From Acinetobacter amyesii (GTDB taxonomy: Bacteria; Pseudomonadota; Gammaproteobacteria; Pseudomonadales; Moraxellaceae): DNA of 64,000 nucleotides. The stretch lies in the NCBI RefSeq assembly GCF_002018365.1, contig NZ_MVKX01000001.1:361178-425177 (forward strand). The letters are read 5' to 3'. The position numbers and the translations under genes were made by a program. Position 1 is the first letter of the stretch. Each line of letters starts with the position of its first letter. The notes beneath the pieces were generated by a model. It was not told the origin of the DNA and did no database searches. It worked only from the letters and a program-made list of their open reading frames with translations. Shown here piece after piece: positions 16,252-25,378 of this stretch.

Positions 16252-17496
16252 ATGAATACGCATGCTACAGCTTTAAAACCAGATGAACCGTTGACGCAGC
16301 AGCCTGATGAATCTTCTCCCAATCAAGGGAATTGGTTTGCAATCCTCACGGTTGCCATTACAGCTTTCGCACTAGTCACCAGTGAGTTTTTACCCATTGG
16401 CGTGTTAAATGCCATTGCTCAAGATTTAAAGATTAGTGTAGGTACCGCAGGTTGGGTGATTACCCTCCCTGGCATTATGGGTGCGATCGCAGCGCCCCTG
16501 CTTTCTGTTGCTGTGAAGCAACTTGACCGTCGTATCTTACTGATTGCTTTAACCGTGATTATGGTCATTTCTAATTTTATAACTGGCTTCGCAGAAAGCT
16601 TTGCGCTGTTGCTGTTTAGCCGTTTTCTACTGGGTATAGCTATCGGTGGATTTTGGGCAACAGCCATAGCCTTAAGTGGACGTGTCGCACCCAGTCATCT
16701 CGCCATAGCCAAAGCGACTGCAATCGTCATGGCTGGCGTCACTTTAGCGACGGTTTTAGGTGTTCCACTAGGTACATGGCTAAGTGACTGGTTAGGTTGG
16801 CGGAGCGCGTTTCAAATCATTGCAGCGATTGGCATCATCATCTTAGTTTTAGAAATCAAATTTCTCCCAAAACTTCCACCGACATCGGCTATTCGATTTA
16901 GTGATTTACCTGCACTGATTCAACATGATAAAGCACGTAAAGGCCTAATTATTATTTTATTAATTGGTTTTGCTCATTTTTCTTCTTATAGTTATCTCGC
17001 CCCATTTTTTAAGAATCATGCAGGCTTTGATCCGACCACCATCAGTTCATTATTATTGATCTACGGCATCGCAGGTTTCTTTGGTAATTTATTTGCAGGT
17101 TATAGCAGTAACATCAATGTCCGCTATACCCTTGCTTTTGTCGCCTTCAGTTTTATCGTGGTATTTTTTAGCTTCCCACACTTTGCAGTTCACTTATTCG
17201 GTGCATATCTTTTAACAGCATTATGGGGTTTCGCCTTTGGGGCATTTCCTACAACGGCCAATATCTGGATGTTTGTACATGCCCCTGAAGCAGTTGAAAA
17301 AGGCATGCCGCTGTTTATTGGTATTTTCCAACTCATGATCGCGTGTGGCTCTCTGTTTGGCGGCTATATTGTCGATCATTTTAATGCCAATACCTTATTG
17401 TATTCAGTCATGATCTTTGTCGCATTTGCCATAGTGGCTATATTCACTTTAGGGCGTGGCTTAAATAATCCGAAGCTTCCTTGTGCAGCGAACTAA
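16252..17496 (+). CDS. MFS transporter, DHA1-type (AraJ/SotB-like)
   Basis: A 414-residue major facilitator with twelve predicted membrane helices starting near residue 28. The DHA1 signature is visible: FALVTSEFLPIGVLNAIAQ in helix 1, the PGIMGAIAAPLL helix 2, and the helix 4-5 region FLLGIAIGGFWATAIAL. This pattern fits sugar or drug efflux proteins such as SotB, NepI and AraJ. The substrate cannot be read. It is controlled, by inference, by the divergent TetR regulator. The ATG is preceded by AAGGTG. An N-terminal 25-residue hydrophilic tail is normal for the group. Confidence 0.92.
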   Translation: MNTHATALKPDEPLTQQPDESSPNQGNWFAILTVAITAFALVTSEFLPIGVLNAIAQDLKISVGTAGWVITLPGIMGAIAAPLLSVAVKQLDRRILLIALTVIMVISNFITGFAESFALLLFSRFLLGIAIGGFWATAIALSGRVAPSHLAIAKATAIVMAGVTLATVLGVPLGTWLSDWLGWRSAFQIIAAIGIIILVLEIKFLPKLPPTSAIRFSDLPALIQHDKARKGLIIILLIGFAHFSSYSYLAPFFKNHAGFDPTTISSLLLIYGIAGFFGNLFAGYSSNINVRYTLAFVAFSFIVVFFSFPHFAVHLFGAYLLTALWGFAFGAFPTTANIWMFVHAPEAVEKGMPLFIGIFQLMIACGSLFGGYIVDHFNANTLLYSVMIFVAFAIVAIFTLGRGLNNPKLPCAAN

Positions 17497-17531
17497 GTCC
17501 ACGCTCTAAATGATAATGTCAATACATTTGA

Positions 17532-18164
17532 TTAACGATATTTCCCAAAGATTTTCCACGTATTGTTATCTGCTAAAGGGTCGCTATAGCTATCACTACG
17601 GGCTTTACGTGGTTTATCACGGGCATCCACCAATTTAAAGTCGTTTTCGACACTGAGTACAATGCCATTCACGTAAAAACGCGTACGGGTGTAATCACTT
17701 TGCCCATGTTGAAATACATAGATTCTGAGGTCAATAAATTCACGGTGTGCGACCAAAGCTGCCGTGTCATCGCTATCTAGCCATAGTCGCATCGCTTGAA
17801 TTTGATCTGCTTCAAACTGCCCACATTTTTCAACTAAGCTAGCAATACCCCTAAAGGTTTTAGATTCTTTCGCACGTGTTTTGTTGATTCGAATACGATC
17901 CACATGAAAATAAAAAAGCGGCAGATTCAAATGACTCGGCAAATGGATTGCATCAAGGACTTCATCTTCCATAAAGGGCTGAAATAAGTCTTGAGCACGT
18001 TCAATTAAACCTGTCCACTGCGCATAATATTCAGCTACTTCAGACTGTGTACCATAATAAATGGGCAGCCCTTCTACATTGGCTAAGGTTGAGGGCGGCC
18101 AAATATTTTGTCGAAGTAATGCAATATCACTTTTCAGAGTTTGCACTGCGATTGCGTCTTGCAT
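17532..18164 (-). CDS. Conserved hypothetical protein, about 210 aa
   Basis: I do not recognise the family. The protein is soluble and mixed alpha/beta by eye, with no signal peptide. Notable stretches are IYYGTQSEVAEYYAQW near the N-terminus and RIYVFQHGQSDYTRTRFYVNG in the second half. It ends SYSDPLADNNTWKIFGKYR. The frame opens with a GTG at 18182 and has ATGs at 18176 and 18164; I chose 18164 because GGA lies eight bases before it, with low certainty. It is convergent with the MFS gene and divergent from the DUF3144 gene. Confidence 0.65.
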   Translation of the reverse strand: MQDAIAVQTLKSDIALLRQNIWPPSTLANVEGLPIYYGTQSEVAEYYAQWTGLIERAQDLFQPFMEDEVLDAIHLPSHLNLPLFYFHVDRIRINKTRAKESKTFRGIASLVEKCGQFEADQIQAMRLWLDSDDTAALVAHREFIDLRIYVFQHGQSDYTRTRFYVNGIVLSVENDFKLVDARDKPRKARSDSYSDPLADNNTWKIFGKYR

Positions 18165-18272
18165 GAAGCATTCCATTTTCACTTAGGCTATTTTTTAGAT
18201 TAAGTCAAAGGTTTAGTTTCTGCAAGGCTTTGCCTATAATACTGCATTAGATTTTTATGCTAGGACACATTC

Positions 18273-18674
18273 ATGGTTCAAAAGATTGAAGCTACTGATG
18301 TAACCGAAGAAGAAGCGTTGAATGCAGCTTTCTTTGAACGTGCGGATGAATTTATTAAACAAGCCAATGAATTTTGTCGTGTTGAAAAGGGTTCTCAAGT
18401 CAAACCGGCAGAAATGCGCGGTCAAGTGAGCGCTGCCATGTTATTTGGTACCGCTCGTTTTAATACTTGGGTTGCTGCAAATGGCTTCAAAGATGGCAAA
18501 GAAATGCGTGATGCCAAAGATCAAGTGATGTCTTATATTCTTCAACAATTTCAAATGATGCTTGAAGATAATTATGATGAATATTGCGAACAGTTTGAAA
18601 ACTATCTTCGCTTCCGTCATAACGAAGAATTCCATGCAAATAAGCATGATCACGACCACGATCATCAGCATTAA
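18273..18674 (+). CDS. DUF3144-family protein with His-rich tail
   Basis: A 133-residue acidic cytoplasmic protein. FFERADEFIKQANEF and VSAAMLFGTARFNTWVAAN match what I recall of DUF3144 (function unknown). The last 20 residues are very rich in His and Asp (HANKHDHDHDHQH), a likely metal-binding tail that is not a fixed part of the family. The gene is monocistronic: own start just after a promoter-like stretch, and a strong terminator five bases after the stop. Confidence 0.8.
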   Translation: MVQKIEATDVTEEEALNAAFFERADEFIKQANEFCRVEKGSQVKPAEMRGQVSAAMLFGTARFNTWVAANGFKDGKEMRDAKDQVMSYILQQFQMMLEDNYDEYCEQFENYLRFRHNEEFHANKHDHDHDHQH

Positions 18675-18678
18675 TCAA

Positions 18679-18694
18679 AAGCCCTTCGGGGCTT
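18679..18694 (+). terminator. Rho-independent terminator
   Basis: The stem AAGCCC/GGGCTT closed by a UUCG tetraloop is followed by a run of seven T, directly after the DUF3144 gene. Confidence 0.92.
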
Positions 18695-18846
18695 TTTTTA
18701 TACAACTTCTCTTTCACAAAGCTTTGATTTAATATTCAGTTATAACGTTGTATTTTCATCATTCAAACTATTTTCAGTGCCTCGCGTATTCGAAAATACA
18801 ATGAAATACGCAAGAAATGGACATGGTTTTAAGGACAAGGATAGCA

Positions 18847-19911
18847 ATGCAGACGCTCGATTTTGCCATCGTGGATTCACATATACATCAATGGGATCCG
18901 TACAATACCCCACATGCCGCCTCACTTGCCGTGAAATTATTGGGTAAACATCCCTACTTGCTCGACAAAATGATGCGCTTAGTTAAGCCGCAAGAGTTAA
19001 TAGACACTGTTGGCTTAACCAAACATGTCACAACACCGTATTTGCCTGAAAATTATAAGCAAGATGCAGGACATTATTTGGTTGATCAAATCGTACATGT
19101 AGAAGCAAGCTGGCATGACAATAAAGGCAAAGGGGTGGTTGGTGAAACCAAGTTTATTGAATCCTTAGACTTTAACGCTCAAAAGATTAAACTTGGTGCC
19201 ATAGTCGGCACTGCAGACCCATGTGACAGTAGTTTTAAGAAAATTCTTAAAATGCATAAACAAGCTTCCCCACATTTTCGTGGCATACGAAAAATGGCAG
19301 CTGTACATGAAGACCCGAAAGTTCATGCATGGACCAATGAACCGCATCTCTATACCAATAAAAAATTTATGAAAGGTTTTGAAGCTCTTGCTCAAATGAA
19401 CTTAAGTTTTGATGCATGGGTTTATTCAGACCAGATTCGTGATTTAACCGCTTTAGCACGTGCTTTCCCTGAAACATCAATCGTGCTGGATCATTTTGGA
19501 ACACCTGTGGGTGCCTTTGGCGCTGTTGGCTCACATACAGGCTTAACCCAAACTTCACGTGACAATATCTTGTTTCGTTGGAAAGATGATTTAGCCGAAC
19601 TGGCAAGTTGCCCAAATGTTTATACCAAAATGTCTGGTTTATTCATGCCGGTGCTGGGTCATCAGTTTCATAAAGAACAACGCCTTGCTTCCAAACAAGA
19701 GATTTTCGATTGTGCCTTCCCGCTTATTTCTCATGCTCTACAATGCTTTGGGAAATACCGTGTGATGTTTGGTTCTAACTTCCCGATGGATAGTGTGAGT
19801 GCATCCTTGGTGAATATTATTGATGCCTTTTCAGATGCAGTCGCGAGTTATGATCCTGATGCACTGACTTTAGTCTTCCAACAAAATGCCCGTCAGTTCT
19901 ATCGCCTATAA
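18847..19911 (+). CDS. Amidohydrolase family metal-dependent hydrolase
   Basis: A 354-residue TIM-barrel hydrolase of the amidohydrolase-2 family. It shows the N-terminal metal motif DSHIHQWDP, VHVEASW on strand two, VLDHFGTP with a metal His, and MFGSNFPMDS with the catalytic Asp region near the C-terminus. Relatives include lactonases and decarboxylases such as the 2-pyrone-4,6-dicarboxylate lactonase group; the substrate here is unknown. The frame opens at 18817, but the ATG at 18847 has AAGGACAAGGA just upstream and puts the metal motif at its normal place. It is monocistronic and ends at a bidirectional terminator. Confidence 0.87.
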   Translation: MQTLDFAIVDSHIHQWDPYNTPHAASLAVKLLGKHPYLLDKMMRLVKPQELIDTVGLTKHVTTPYLPENYKQDAGHYLVDQIVHVEASWHDNKGKGVVGETKFIESLDFNAQKIKLGAIVGTADPCDSSFKKILKMHKQASPHFRGIRKMAAVHEDPKVHAWTNEPHLYTNKKFMKGFEALAQMNLSFDAWVYSDQIRDLTALARAFPETSIVLDHFGTPVGAFGAVGSHTGLTQTSRDNILFRWKDDLAELASCPNVYTKMSGLFMPVLGHQFHKEQRLASKQEIFDCAFPLISHALQCFGKYRVMFGSNFPMDSVSASLVNIIDAFSDAVASYDPDALTLVFQQNARQFYRL

Positions 19912-19960
19912 GTTCGTTTAGATAATCTTGCTATAAATCTATCCATTGCAGCTCAAAAAA

Positions 19961-19980
19961 AATCCTCCATCTGGAGGATT
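19961..19980. terminator. Bidirectional Rho-independent terminator
   Basis: The perfect 9-bp stem AATCCTCCA/TGGAGGATT has an A-run on the left and a T-run on the right, between the convergent amidohydrolase and M16 protease genes. Confidence 0.93.
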
Positions 19981-19992
19981 TTTTTATTCGGT

Positions 19993-22761
19993 TTATTTTT
20001 GAGTAGATTTTGCGGCTTGACCATATTGGTCAGACATCACTTCTACCAAATGTTCAGGTTGAATATATTTTTTGATGACAGCATCAATATCCGCTTTGCT
20101 CAAAGCAGCAATGCGTTGATCACGTTTTTCACGATAGTTTAGGTCACGACCTTTTTCTAACTGTGGAATCAACATGCTATGAATGCGACGGTCATCTTCA
20201 AGTGCAGTTAAACGCTTTTTCAAAATACTGGCTTTGGCTGCTTCTACTTCCTGTTCCGTCACGCCATTTTTCAATAAGTTTTGCAAAACTTTATGAACAG
20301 ACTGAGAAACTTGTGCTGATTTACCCGCAGTGTAATTTGCATCAATACTCAGTACACCCGAATTCACCCATTCATCAAAATTAATGTCTGCACTAAAACC
20401 ATAAACTAGTGCATTCTTTTCACGCAACTCTTGAGCTAGACGTGAAGACAACTGTGAATCACCAAGTATGTGGCGTAATACTTGTAGCGCAGGAGAATCG
20501 GTATGCTCCACACCTACAGGTAGAGTCATAATGGCTTGGTAACTACCAAACTCACGCTGTTCAGACAATGCATGCACTTTCTGTGCAGGATATGTCGTAA
20601 ACGTAGACTCTAAGCGTTGATATGGCTCGCTAGTTTTCCAATCTGCAAATTCTTTTTTCAGAATTTTTTCTATTTGCTTAGTATCAAAATCACCTGTTAC
20701 CGCAATTTGTGCATGCTGTGTTTTAAAGAATTTTTGATGTAACTGCTCCACTTGATCACGTGTAGCTGACTCAATTTGTTTTTTCGCAAGTTCAGGTTCG
20801 AAGTGATAACGAATATCCCCCGGCTGATAGATCTCGACAATACGCGACAAAGTCATTGCTGCAACGGTATCCGGCTCTGTATAAGGTCGATCCAAACTCG
20901 ACAAACTTTGCGCTTTGATTAAATCAAATTGTGATTGTTCAAAAGCTGGCGCTTTAATAACATCAATGACATATTGCAAAAATTCAGCAAATTTTTCTTT
21001 ACGAGCAACCACTTGAATCATGAGGCCATTATCATTTGCACTGACCGTTGCACCGCCACCGACATCAATAATTTTATCGGCAATTTGCTGCAAGCTTTGA
21101 TCTTTAGATGCACGGAACATAAGGTAAGCTGTTAAATCTAGCAACTCCCCTTTATTCATTAAGCTTTGTGCTGTACCAAAATCCAATGCAATCGTGGCAT
21201 AGGTTTTGTCATCACGGGTTTTAGTTGGAAACAATGCATACTGTATGCCGTTTTTAAATTTAGCGCGCTGAATCTGTTTTTCTTTCTGATTTAAATATTG
21301 CTTAGACTCAGCAACATATTGCTTCACTTCAGCACGATAAACACTCGCATCTTTCAATGGCTCTTCTGCAGGCGCTTGCTGATCTAAAGTTTCAGCTGGT
21401 TTTGACGCAGCCTGTTGCTGTGCTTTCTTTTGATCTTCAGGTGTCGGTAGAATATTTCCTGTAACGCGGTATTCAGGCTTTAGAAAGTCCTTATACACCT
21501 GATTCACGTCGCTTACATTCAGCTTTTGTACTTTTTCTAAGTCTCTGAAATATTGAGACCAGTCCCCGTTATAAGCCACAGTATAAGAACTGAGACGTTC
21601 GCCAAGTGCTGTTGCGCTATTTTTGACATTGTCAGCCATATTTCGAGTCAGGCTTTTAACACGGTTCAGCTCGACATCATTAAATGCTTTGTTCTGCTCC
21701 ACGCCCTGTGCAAGACTGGTTGCCACTTTGTTTGCATCATGACTTGGGCCATATATCGCCCCCATAAATACCAAATTAAAATCTTTATCTAACCATGTGG
21801 TGGATTGAACTGCGGTTGCTGTCCCTGTTTCCACCATGCTTTGATACAAATGTCCACTTGGCTGTAAGGTATACAAGGTAGGAGATACCGCCAAAGCAGC
21901 TTTAATCGGTTCGACTGCACCATTTAAATAAATATTAAATTTGCCAAAGTCACTGCCCTTATGAACGGTAAATTCGCGTTGCTTTAATTTCGTTCCATCT
22001 AATTTAGGGACTTTGGCTTGTTCAGGAATTTGGCGTGCGGCAATTGGGCTAAATTGTTGATCAATTTGTTTTAATACAGCCGCTTTATCAAACTTACCAG
22101 AAATCACCATCACTGCATTATTTGGCGCATACCAACGACGATAAAACTGATTTAATTCGTTCATATTGATCGATTGAAGCTCTTTCAAATCACCAATCGG
22201 TAAACGACCTAAAGATTGATTACCATAGGCTTCTTTTAATACTTGGTCGATTAACACTGAAAATGGCTGATCTAAACGAATTTCACGTTCACGTTTAACG
22301 ATATCAATTTCTGTCGGTACAAATTTTTCCTGAAGTACCAATTTATCCATCCGTTCTGCTTCTAAATGCAAAACTTGATCGATCGAACTTTGTTCAGGAC
22401 GAATCACATTAGTGTATTTCGTTGAATAATAATCCGTACTGGCATTGGTCATCAGCGTGAATTGATCTAAGCGACGTTGAAATTCATCACCTTTGACATT
22501 TTCAGTGCCTTTAAAAGCTAAATGTTCAAGCAAATGTGCCAAACCACCTTTGCCCGCAGGGTCATTTAATGAACCCGTGAAATACACCGTATTCATAAAC
22601 ACTTTGCTTTCTTTATCGTTTTGCGCTAAAACCACACGAAAACCGTTGTCTAATTTATATTCTTCAATGGCTTGTTCAGTTTTAACCAATACAGGTTGAG
22701 CAAAGAGGCTTGTACTTAAACCTGCAAAAAAAAGTGAAAGCGTTAAATGTTTAATACGCAT
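19993..22761 (-). CDS. M16-family zinc metallopeptidase (pitrilysin type), periplasmic
   Basis: A protein of about 922 residues with two M16 halves. A signal peptide (LTLSLFFAGLSTSLFAQ) points to the periplasm. The N-terminal half carries the inverted zinc motif HLLEH (in HLLEHLAFKGTENV, about residue 80), with the distal Glu in EREIRLDQ. The C-terminal half lacks that motif, as is usual for the partner half. An Ala/Gln/Glu-rich linker lies at about 455-485. M16 enzymes degrade peptides in a closed chamber. The ATG at 22761 gives a clean signal peptide; an upstream TTG at 22770 sits closer to AAGGA and could also be used. Confidence 0.92.
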   Translation of the reverse strand: MRIKHLTLSLFFAGLSTSLFAQPVLVKTEQAIEEYKLDNGFRVVLAQNDKESKVFMNTVYFTGSLNDPAGKGGLAHLLEHLAFKGTENVKGDEFQRRLDQFTLMTNASTDYYSTKYTNVIRPEQSSIDQVLHLEAERMDKLVLQEKFVPTEIDIVKREREIRLDQPFSVLIDQVLKEAYGNQSLGRLPIGDLKELQSINMNELNQFYRRWYAPNNAVMVISGKFDKAAVLKQIDQQFSPIAARQIPEQAKVPKLDGTKLKQREFTVHKGSDFGKFNIYLNGAVEPIKAALAVSPTLYTLQPSGHLYQSMVETGTATAVQSTTWLDKDFNLVFMGAIYGPSHDANKVATSLAQGVEQNKAFNDVELNRVKSLTRNMADNVKNSATALGERLSSYTVAYNGDWSQYFRDLEKVQKLNVSDVNQVYKDFLKPEYRVTGNILPTPEDQKKAQQQAASKPAETLDQQAPAEEPLKDASVYRAEVKQYVAESKQYLNQKEKQIQRAKFKNGIQYALFPTKTRDDKTYATIALDFGTAQSLMNKGELLDLTAYLMFRASKDQSLQQIADKIIDVGGGATVSANDNGLMIQVVARKEKFAEFLQYVIDVIKAPAFEQSQFDLIKAQSLSSLDRPYTEPDTVAAMTLSRIVEIYQPGDIRYHFEPELAKKQIESATRDQVEQLHQKFFKTQHAQIAVTGDFDTKQIEKILKKEFADWKTSEPYQRLESTFTTYPAQKVHALSEQREFGSYQAIMTLPVGVEHTDSPALQVLRHILGDSQLSSRLAQELREKNALVYGFSADINFDEWVNSGVLSIDANYTAGKSAQVSQSVHKVLQNLLKNGVTEQEVEAAKASILKKRLTALEDDRRIHSMLIPQLEKGRDLNYREKRDQRIAALSKADIDAVIKKYIQPEHLVEVMSDQYGQAAKSTQK

Positions 22762-22868
22762 GTAATTCAAGTGTCCTTTATATTTAGCATCGATCAGCGC
22801 AGTGCTGTCGATCAGATTGGTTTTGATTTTATGCTGAGCTTTTCTGGATTAATAGTTACTTTTTATTA

Positions 22869-22900
22869 AATACATGCTGCAGATTTCGACAGCATGTATT
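22869..22900 (-). terminator. Terminator-like hairpin after phzF-like gene
   Basis: An 11-bp perfect stem (AATACATGCTG/CAGCATGTATT) with a 10-base loop lies 10 bases past the leftward PhzF-like gene and is followed by T-rich DNA on that strand. Confidence 0.65.
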
Positions 22901-22910
22901 TGATTTATGT

Positions 22911-23732
22911 TCAGATATAAATCTCAGACTGCATATACAAACACGCATAGCCTGAGATTTCTATACGGTCATTTTCGAGCATTTGACAGTGTAGTTCACC
23001 ACCACGACTCGATGCTTGATATGCCAAGATCTGACGCTTGTGTAGACGTTCTGCCCAAATTGGCACGATTCCGGTATGAATAGAACCCGTAACAGGATCT
23101 TCATTGATGCCATTGCCCGGTGCAAAATAGCGTGAAATACAATCATATTGTTGAGCAGCCGCAGTGATTGCAACATCAGTAATCGTACCCGGCGCTGTAA
23201 TTGCGGTGCGGATTTTGCCAAGTCGTTTTAAAATTTCAAAATTCGGTTGTTCGTCCAAGACCTGTTGAGCCGTTTCATATTCCATGATATACGCCTGCGC
23301 ATTCAGATAAACCTGCTTAAAAGGTTGACTCAACCCTAGACGTAGCTCTTCAGGATATTCGCTCACGACCTGTGCCCGACGCACAGGGAAATTCATCAGA
23401 ATTTTTCCATCTTCAGCTTTATTTACACTAAAAATACCGAGATTTTTGACATGAAATTGGATGTTTTTTTCTGCAGTATAAAACTCAAAAAGCACATAAC
23501 TACTGGCCAATGTCGCATGTCCACAAAAATCCACTTCAGTGGTCGGCGTAAACCAACGAATTTCATAATTGCTGCTGTCGATTTTTTTCACAAATGCAGT
23601 TTCAGATAGATTATTTTCCAAAGCAATCTGTTGCATCAAGTGTTCATCTAACCATTCATCCAACACCAAAACCGCCGCTGGGTTGCCTTTAAATAACACT
23701 TGGGTAAATGCGTCAACTTGATACATTTTCAT
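22911..23732 (-). CDS. PhzF-family isomerase/epimerase
   Basis: A 273-residue protein of the PhzF family (diaminopimelate-epimerase fold). It begins MKMYQVDAFTQVLFKGNPAAV and shows LSETAFV, carrying the catalytic Glu of the family, DFCGHATLAS and GINEDPVTGSIH. PhzF isomerises an intermediate in phenazine synthesis, but most family members, including E. coli YddE, have unknown substrates. No phenazine gene lies nearby, so the family name should not be read as function. It is divergent from the flavin reductase-like gene with about 100 bases between. Confidence 0.9.
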   Translation of the reverse strand: MKMYQVDAFTQVLFKGNPAAVLVLDEWLDEHLMQQIALENNLSETAFVKKIDSSNYEIRWFTPTTEVDFCGHATLASSYVLFEFYTAEKNIQFHVKNLGIFSVNKAEDGKILMNFPVRRAQVVSEYPEELRLGLSQPFKQVYLNAQAYIMEYETAQQVLDEQPNFEILKRLGKIRTAITAPGTITDVAITAAAQQYDCISRYFAPGNGINEDPVTGSIHTGIVPIWAERLHKRQILAYQASSRGGELHCQMLENDRIEISGYACLYMQSEIYI

Positions 23733-23836
23733 TGATAGAACTCCTGATTTAGTGATTTATATTAAAGGCTTTTGAAAATATTTCATGCGTTATATGCTAT
23801 GTAGCAACACTTTTTAATAAAACATCTAAGTTTTAG

Positions 23837-24445
23837 ATGAACTTAAATATAGGTACAATTTTGAAAACGCATATTCACCCTGTTCCTTTAGAAAAATCAT
23901 ACCGACTTTTAAATCATGGGCCGACTGTGCTCGTCTCTGCTCAGGATCAAACCCATACTGGTGTGATGACTGCAGCATGGGCATGCGCATTAGAGTTCAA
24001 TCCTGCAAAAGTGACAGTAGTACTGGATAAATCAACTAAAACACGAGAGATTATTGAAAATTCAGGCTATTTCGCCTTACAAGTACCGACACTGAAACAA
24101 CTCAAACTGGTCTATGCACTTGGCATGATGAGCCAACGTGATGCGCCAGAAAAATTACGCCAATGTGGCGTGGAATTATTTCAATTTAATCACTCAGATA
24201 TTCCTGTAGTTGAAGGTTGTGCTGCTTGGCTACTGTGTAAACTTATTCCTGAGCCGCACAATCAACAAGCGCACGATCTGTTTATTGGCGAAGTCATTGC
24301 TGCCTATGCAGACGACCGCGTCTTCCGTAACGGACATTGGTATTATCATGAAGTAGAAGATGAATGGAAAAGCCTACACCATGTTGCTGGCGGGCACTTT
24401 TATACCATTGGTAATCCTGTATCTGTAGACGAGACACCAGACTAA
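23837..24445 (+). CDS. Flavin reductase-like FMN-binding protein
   Basis: A 202-residue protein of the flavin reductase-like, FMN-binding split-barrel family. The motif region VLVSAQDQTHTGVMTAAWACA, followed by VTVVLDKSTKTREIIENSGYFALQVPT, is the flavin-binding core. Such proteins reduce flavins or act as small flavoprotein oxidoreductases; the partner is unknown. The ATG at 23837 lacks a good ribosome binding site. A TTG at 23861, with AGG just before it, would give a start at LKTHIHPVPLEKSY and is a real alternative. A hairpin follows the gene. Confidence 0.85.
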   Translation: MNLNIGTILKTHIHPVPLEKSYRLLNHGPTVLVSAQDQTHTGVMTAAWACALEFNPAKVTVVLDKSTKTREIIENSGYFALQVPTLKQLKLVYALGMMSQRDAPEKLRQCGVELFQFNHSDIPVVEGCAAWLLCKLIPEPHNQQAHDLFIGEVIAAYADDRVFRNGHWYYHEVEDEWKSLHHVAGGHFYTIGNPVSVDETPD

Positions 24446-24481
24446 AATAGCGCTGTGAGCTCTGTCGTTTATTTAGGGTTG

Positions 24482-24503
24482 AAAATGGATATTCATCCAT
24501 TTT
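24482..24503 (+). terminator. Hairpin, possible terminator
   Basis: A perfect 9-bp stem (AAAATGGAT/ATCCATTTT) with a 4-base loop lies 37 bases after the flavin reductase-like stop and before the glyoxalase II-like gene. The T-run is only part of the stem, so termination may be partial. Confidence 0.5.
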
Positions 24504-24549
24504 GAGCATTTTCATGTTAACTTTAACTTAATTTAAAAATATTGAAAGA

Positions 24550-25287
24550 ATGGATATGACGTTTAAAATACATACATTGGATGTCAAAAATTCACTGCAA
24601 AATTATATTTGGCTGCTTGAACACACCGAAAGCCATGATGTCATTGCAGTAGATCCTACTGAAGCTGCCTTGGTCGAGCGCTATTGTCAGGAACATCAGC
24701 TTAATCTTACGCAAATTTGGCTAACGCATTGGCATAAAGATCACGTCGGCGGCGTACCGGAACTTATTCAAGATAAAAACATTGCCGTTTACGGCCCTCG
24801 TGCAGAATTAAGCCGTATTCCATGGGTGAATTATCCTCTCGATCATAATGACCGTTTTGAATTTCATGGGCTTGAAGTTGAAATAACAGCAACGCCCGGC
24901 CACACCCTCGGTCATATCGTATATTTTATAGATGACATTCATACACTTTTCTGTGGCGACGTATTATTTGCTATGGGCTGTGGACGTGTATTTGAAGGCA
25001 CCTTTCAACAAATGTACGATTCCTTGAACCGTATAGCCGCATTCCCTGCTGAAACTCAAGTGTATTGTACTCACGAGTACACACTGTCAAATGCACAGTT
25101 TGCGCGGCATGTTGAACCTGACAACCTTGCCATACAACAGCGTTTTGATGAGGTTGAATCCCTACGCATGCTTGGACAATGTACTTTGCCAAGCAGCATT
25201 GAAATAGAACTAGAAACCAATCCATTTTTACGTGCAGAAAGTGTTGAAGCGTTTCAGCGCTTAAGAGAACTCAAAGACAATTTTTAA
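24550..25287 (+). CDS. gloB: Hydroxyacylglutathione hydrolase-like metallo-beta-lactamase fold protein
   Basis: A 245-residue metallo-beta-lactamase-fold hydrolase resembling glyoxalase II, which splits S-lactoylglutathione to lactate and glutathione in methylglyoxal detoxification. It carries the metal motif THWHKDHVGG (THxHxDH), then ATPGHTLGHI, FCGDVLFAMGCGRVFEG and YCTHEYT, and the C-terminal FLRAE segment that in GloB helps bind glutathione. Length matches GloB (about 250). The assignment is good though not certain, since related hydrolases share these motifs. It ends in a region with a long inverted repeat. Confidence 0.87.
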   Translation: MDMTFKIHTLDVKNSLQNYIWLLEHTESHDVIAVDPTEAALVERYCQEHQLNLTQIWLTHWHKDHVGGVPELIQDKNIAVYGPRAELSRIPWVNYPLDHNDRFEFHGLEVEITATPGHTLGHIVYFIDDIHTLFCGDVLFAMGCGRVFEGTFQQMYDSLNRIAAFPAETQVYCTHEYTLSNAQFARHVEPDNLAIQQRFDEVESLRMLGQCTLPSSIEIELETNPFLRAESVEAFQRLRELKDNF

Positions 25288-25316
25288 TTGGATGGCGAGG
25301 TATAAGCATTTTAGAT

Positions 25317-25350
25317 TTCATCACAAATAAACTGTTTTATTTGTGATGAA
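25317..25350. repeat. Perfect 15-bp inverted repeat
   Basis: TTCATCACAAATAAA and its exact complement flank a CTGT loop, between the convergent gloB-like gene and the gene at 25379. It probably acts as a two-way transcription end, but it has no T-run outside the stem. Confidence 0.6.
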
Positions 25351-25378
25351 TATTTCGGGCTGATTTATCATTTTATAT

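Noticed and set aside
18441..18717. Two minus-strand frames over the DUF3144 gene
   Set aside because: Both lie antisense to a well-supported gene with a clear terminator; the high frame openness comes from its His/Asp-rich codons.
22911..23732. Phenazine biosynthesis cluster
   Set aside because: Only the PhzF-like gene is present; the family is far wider than phenazine pathways and no other phz gene is in the window.
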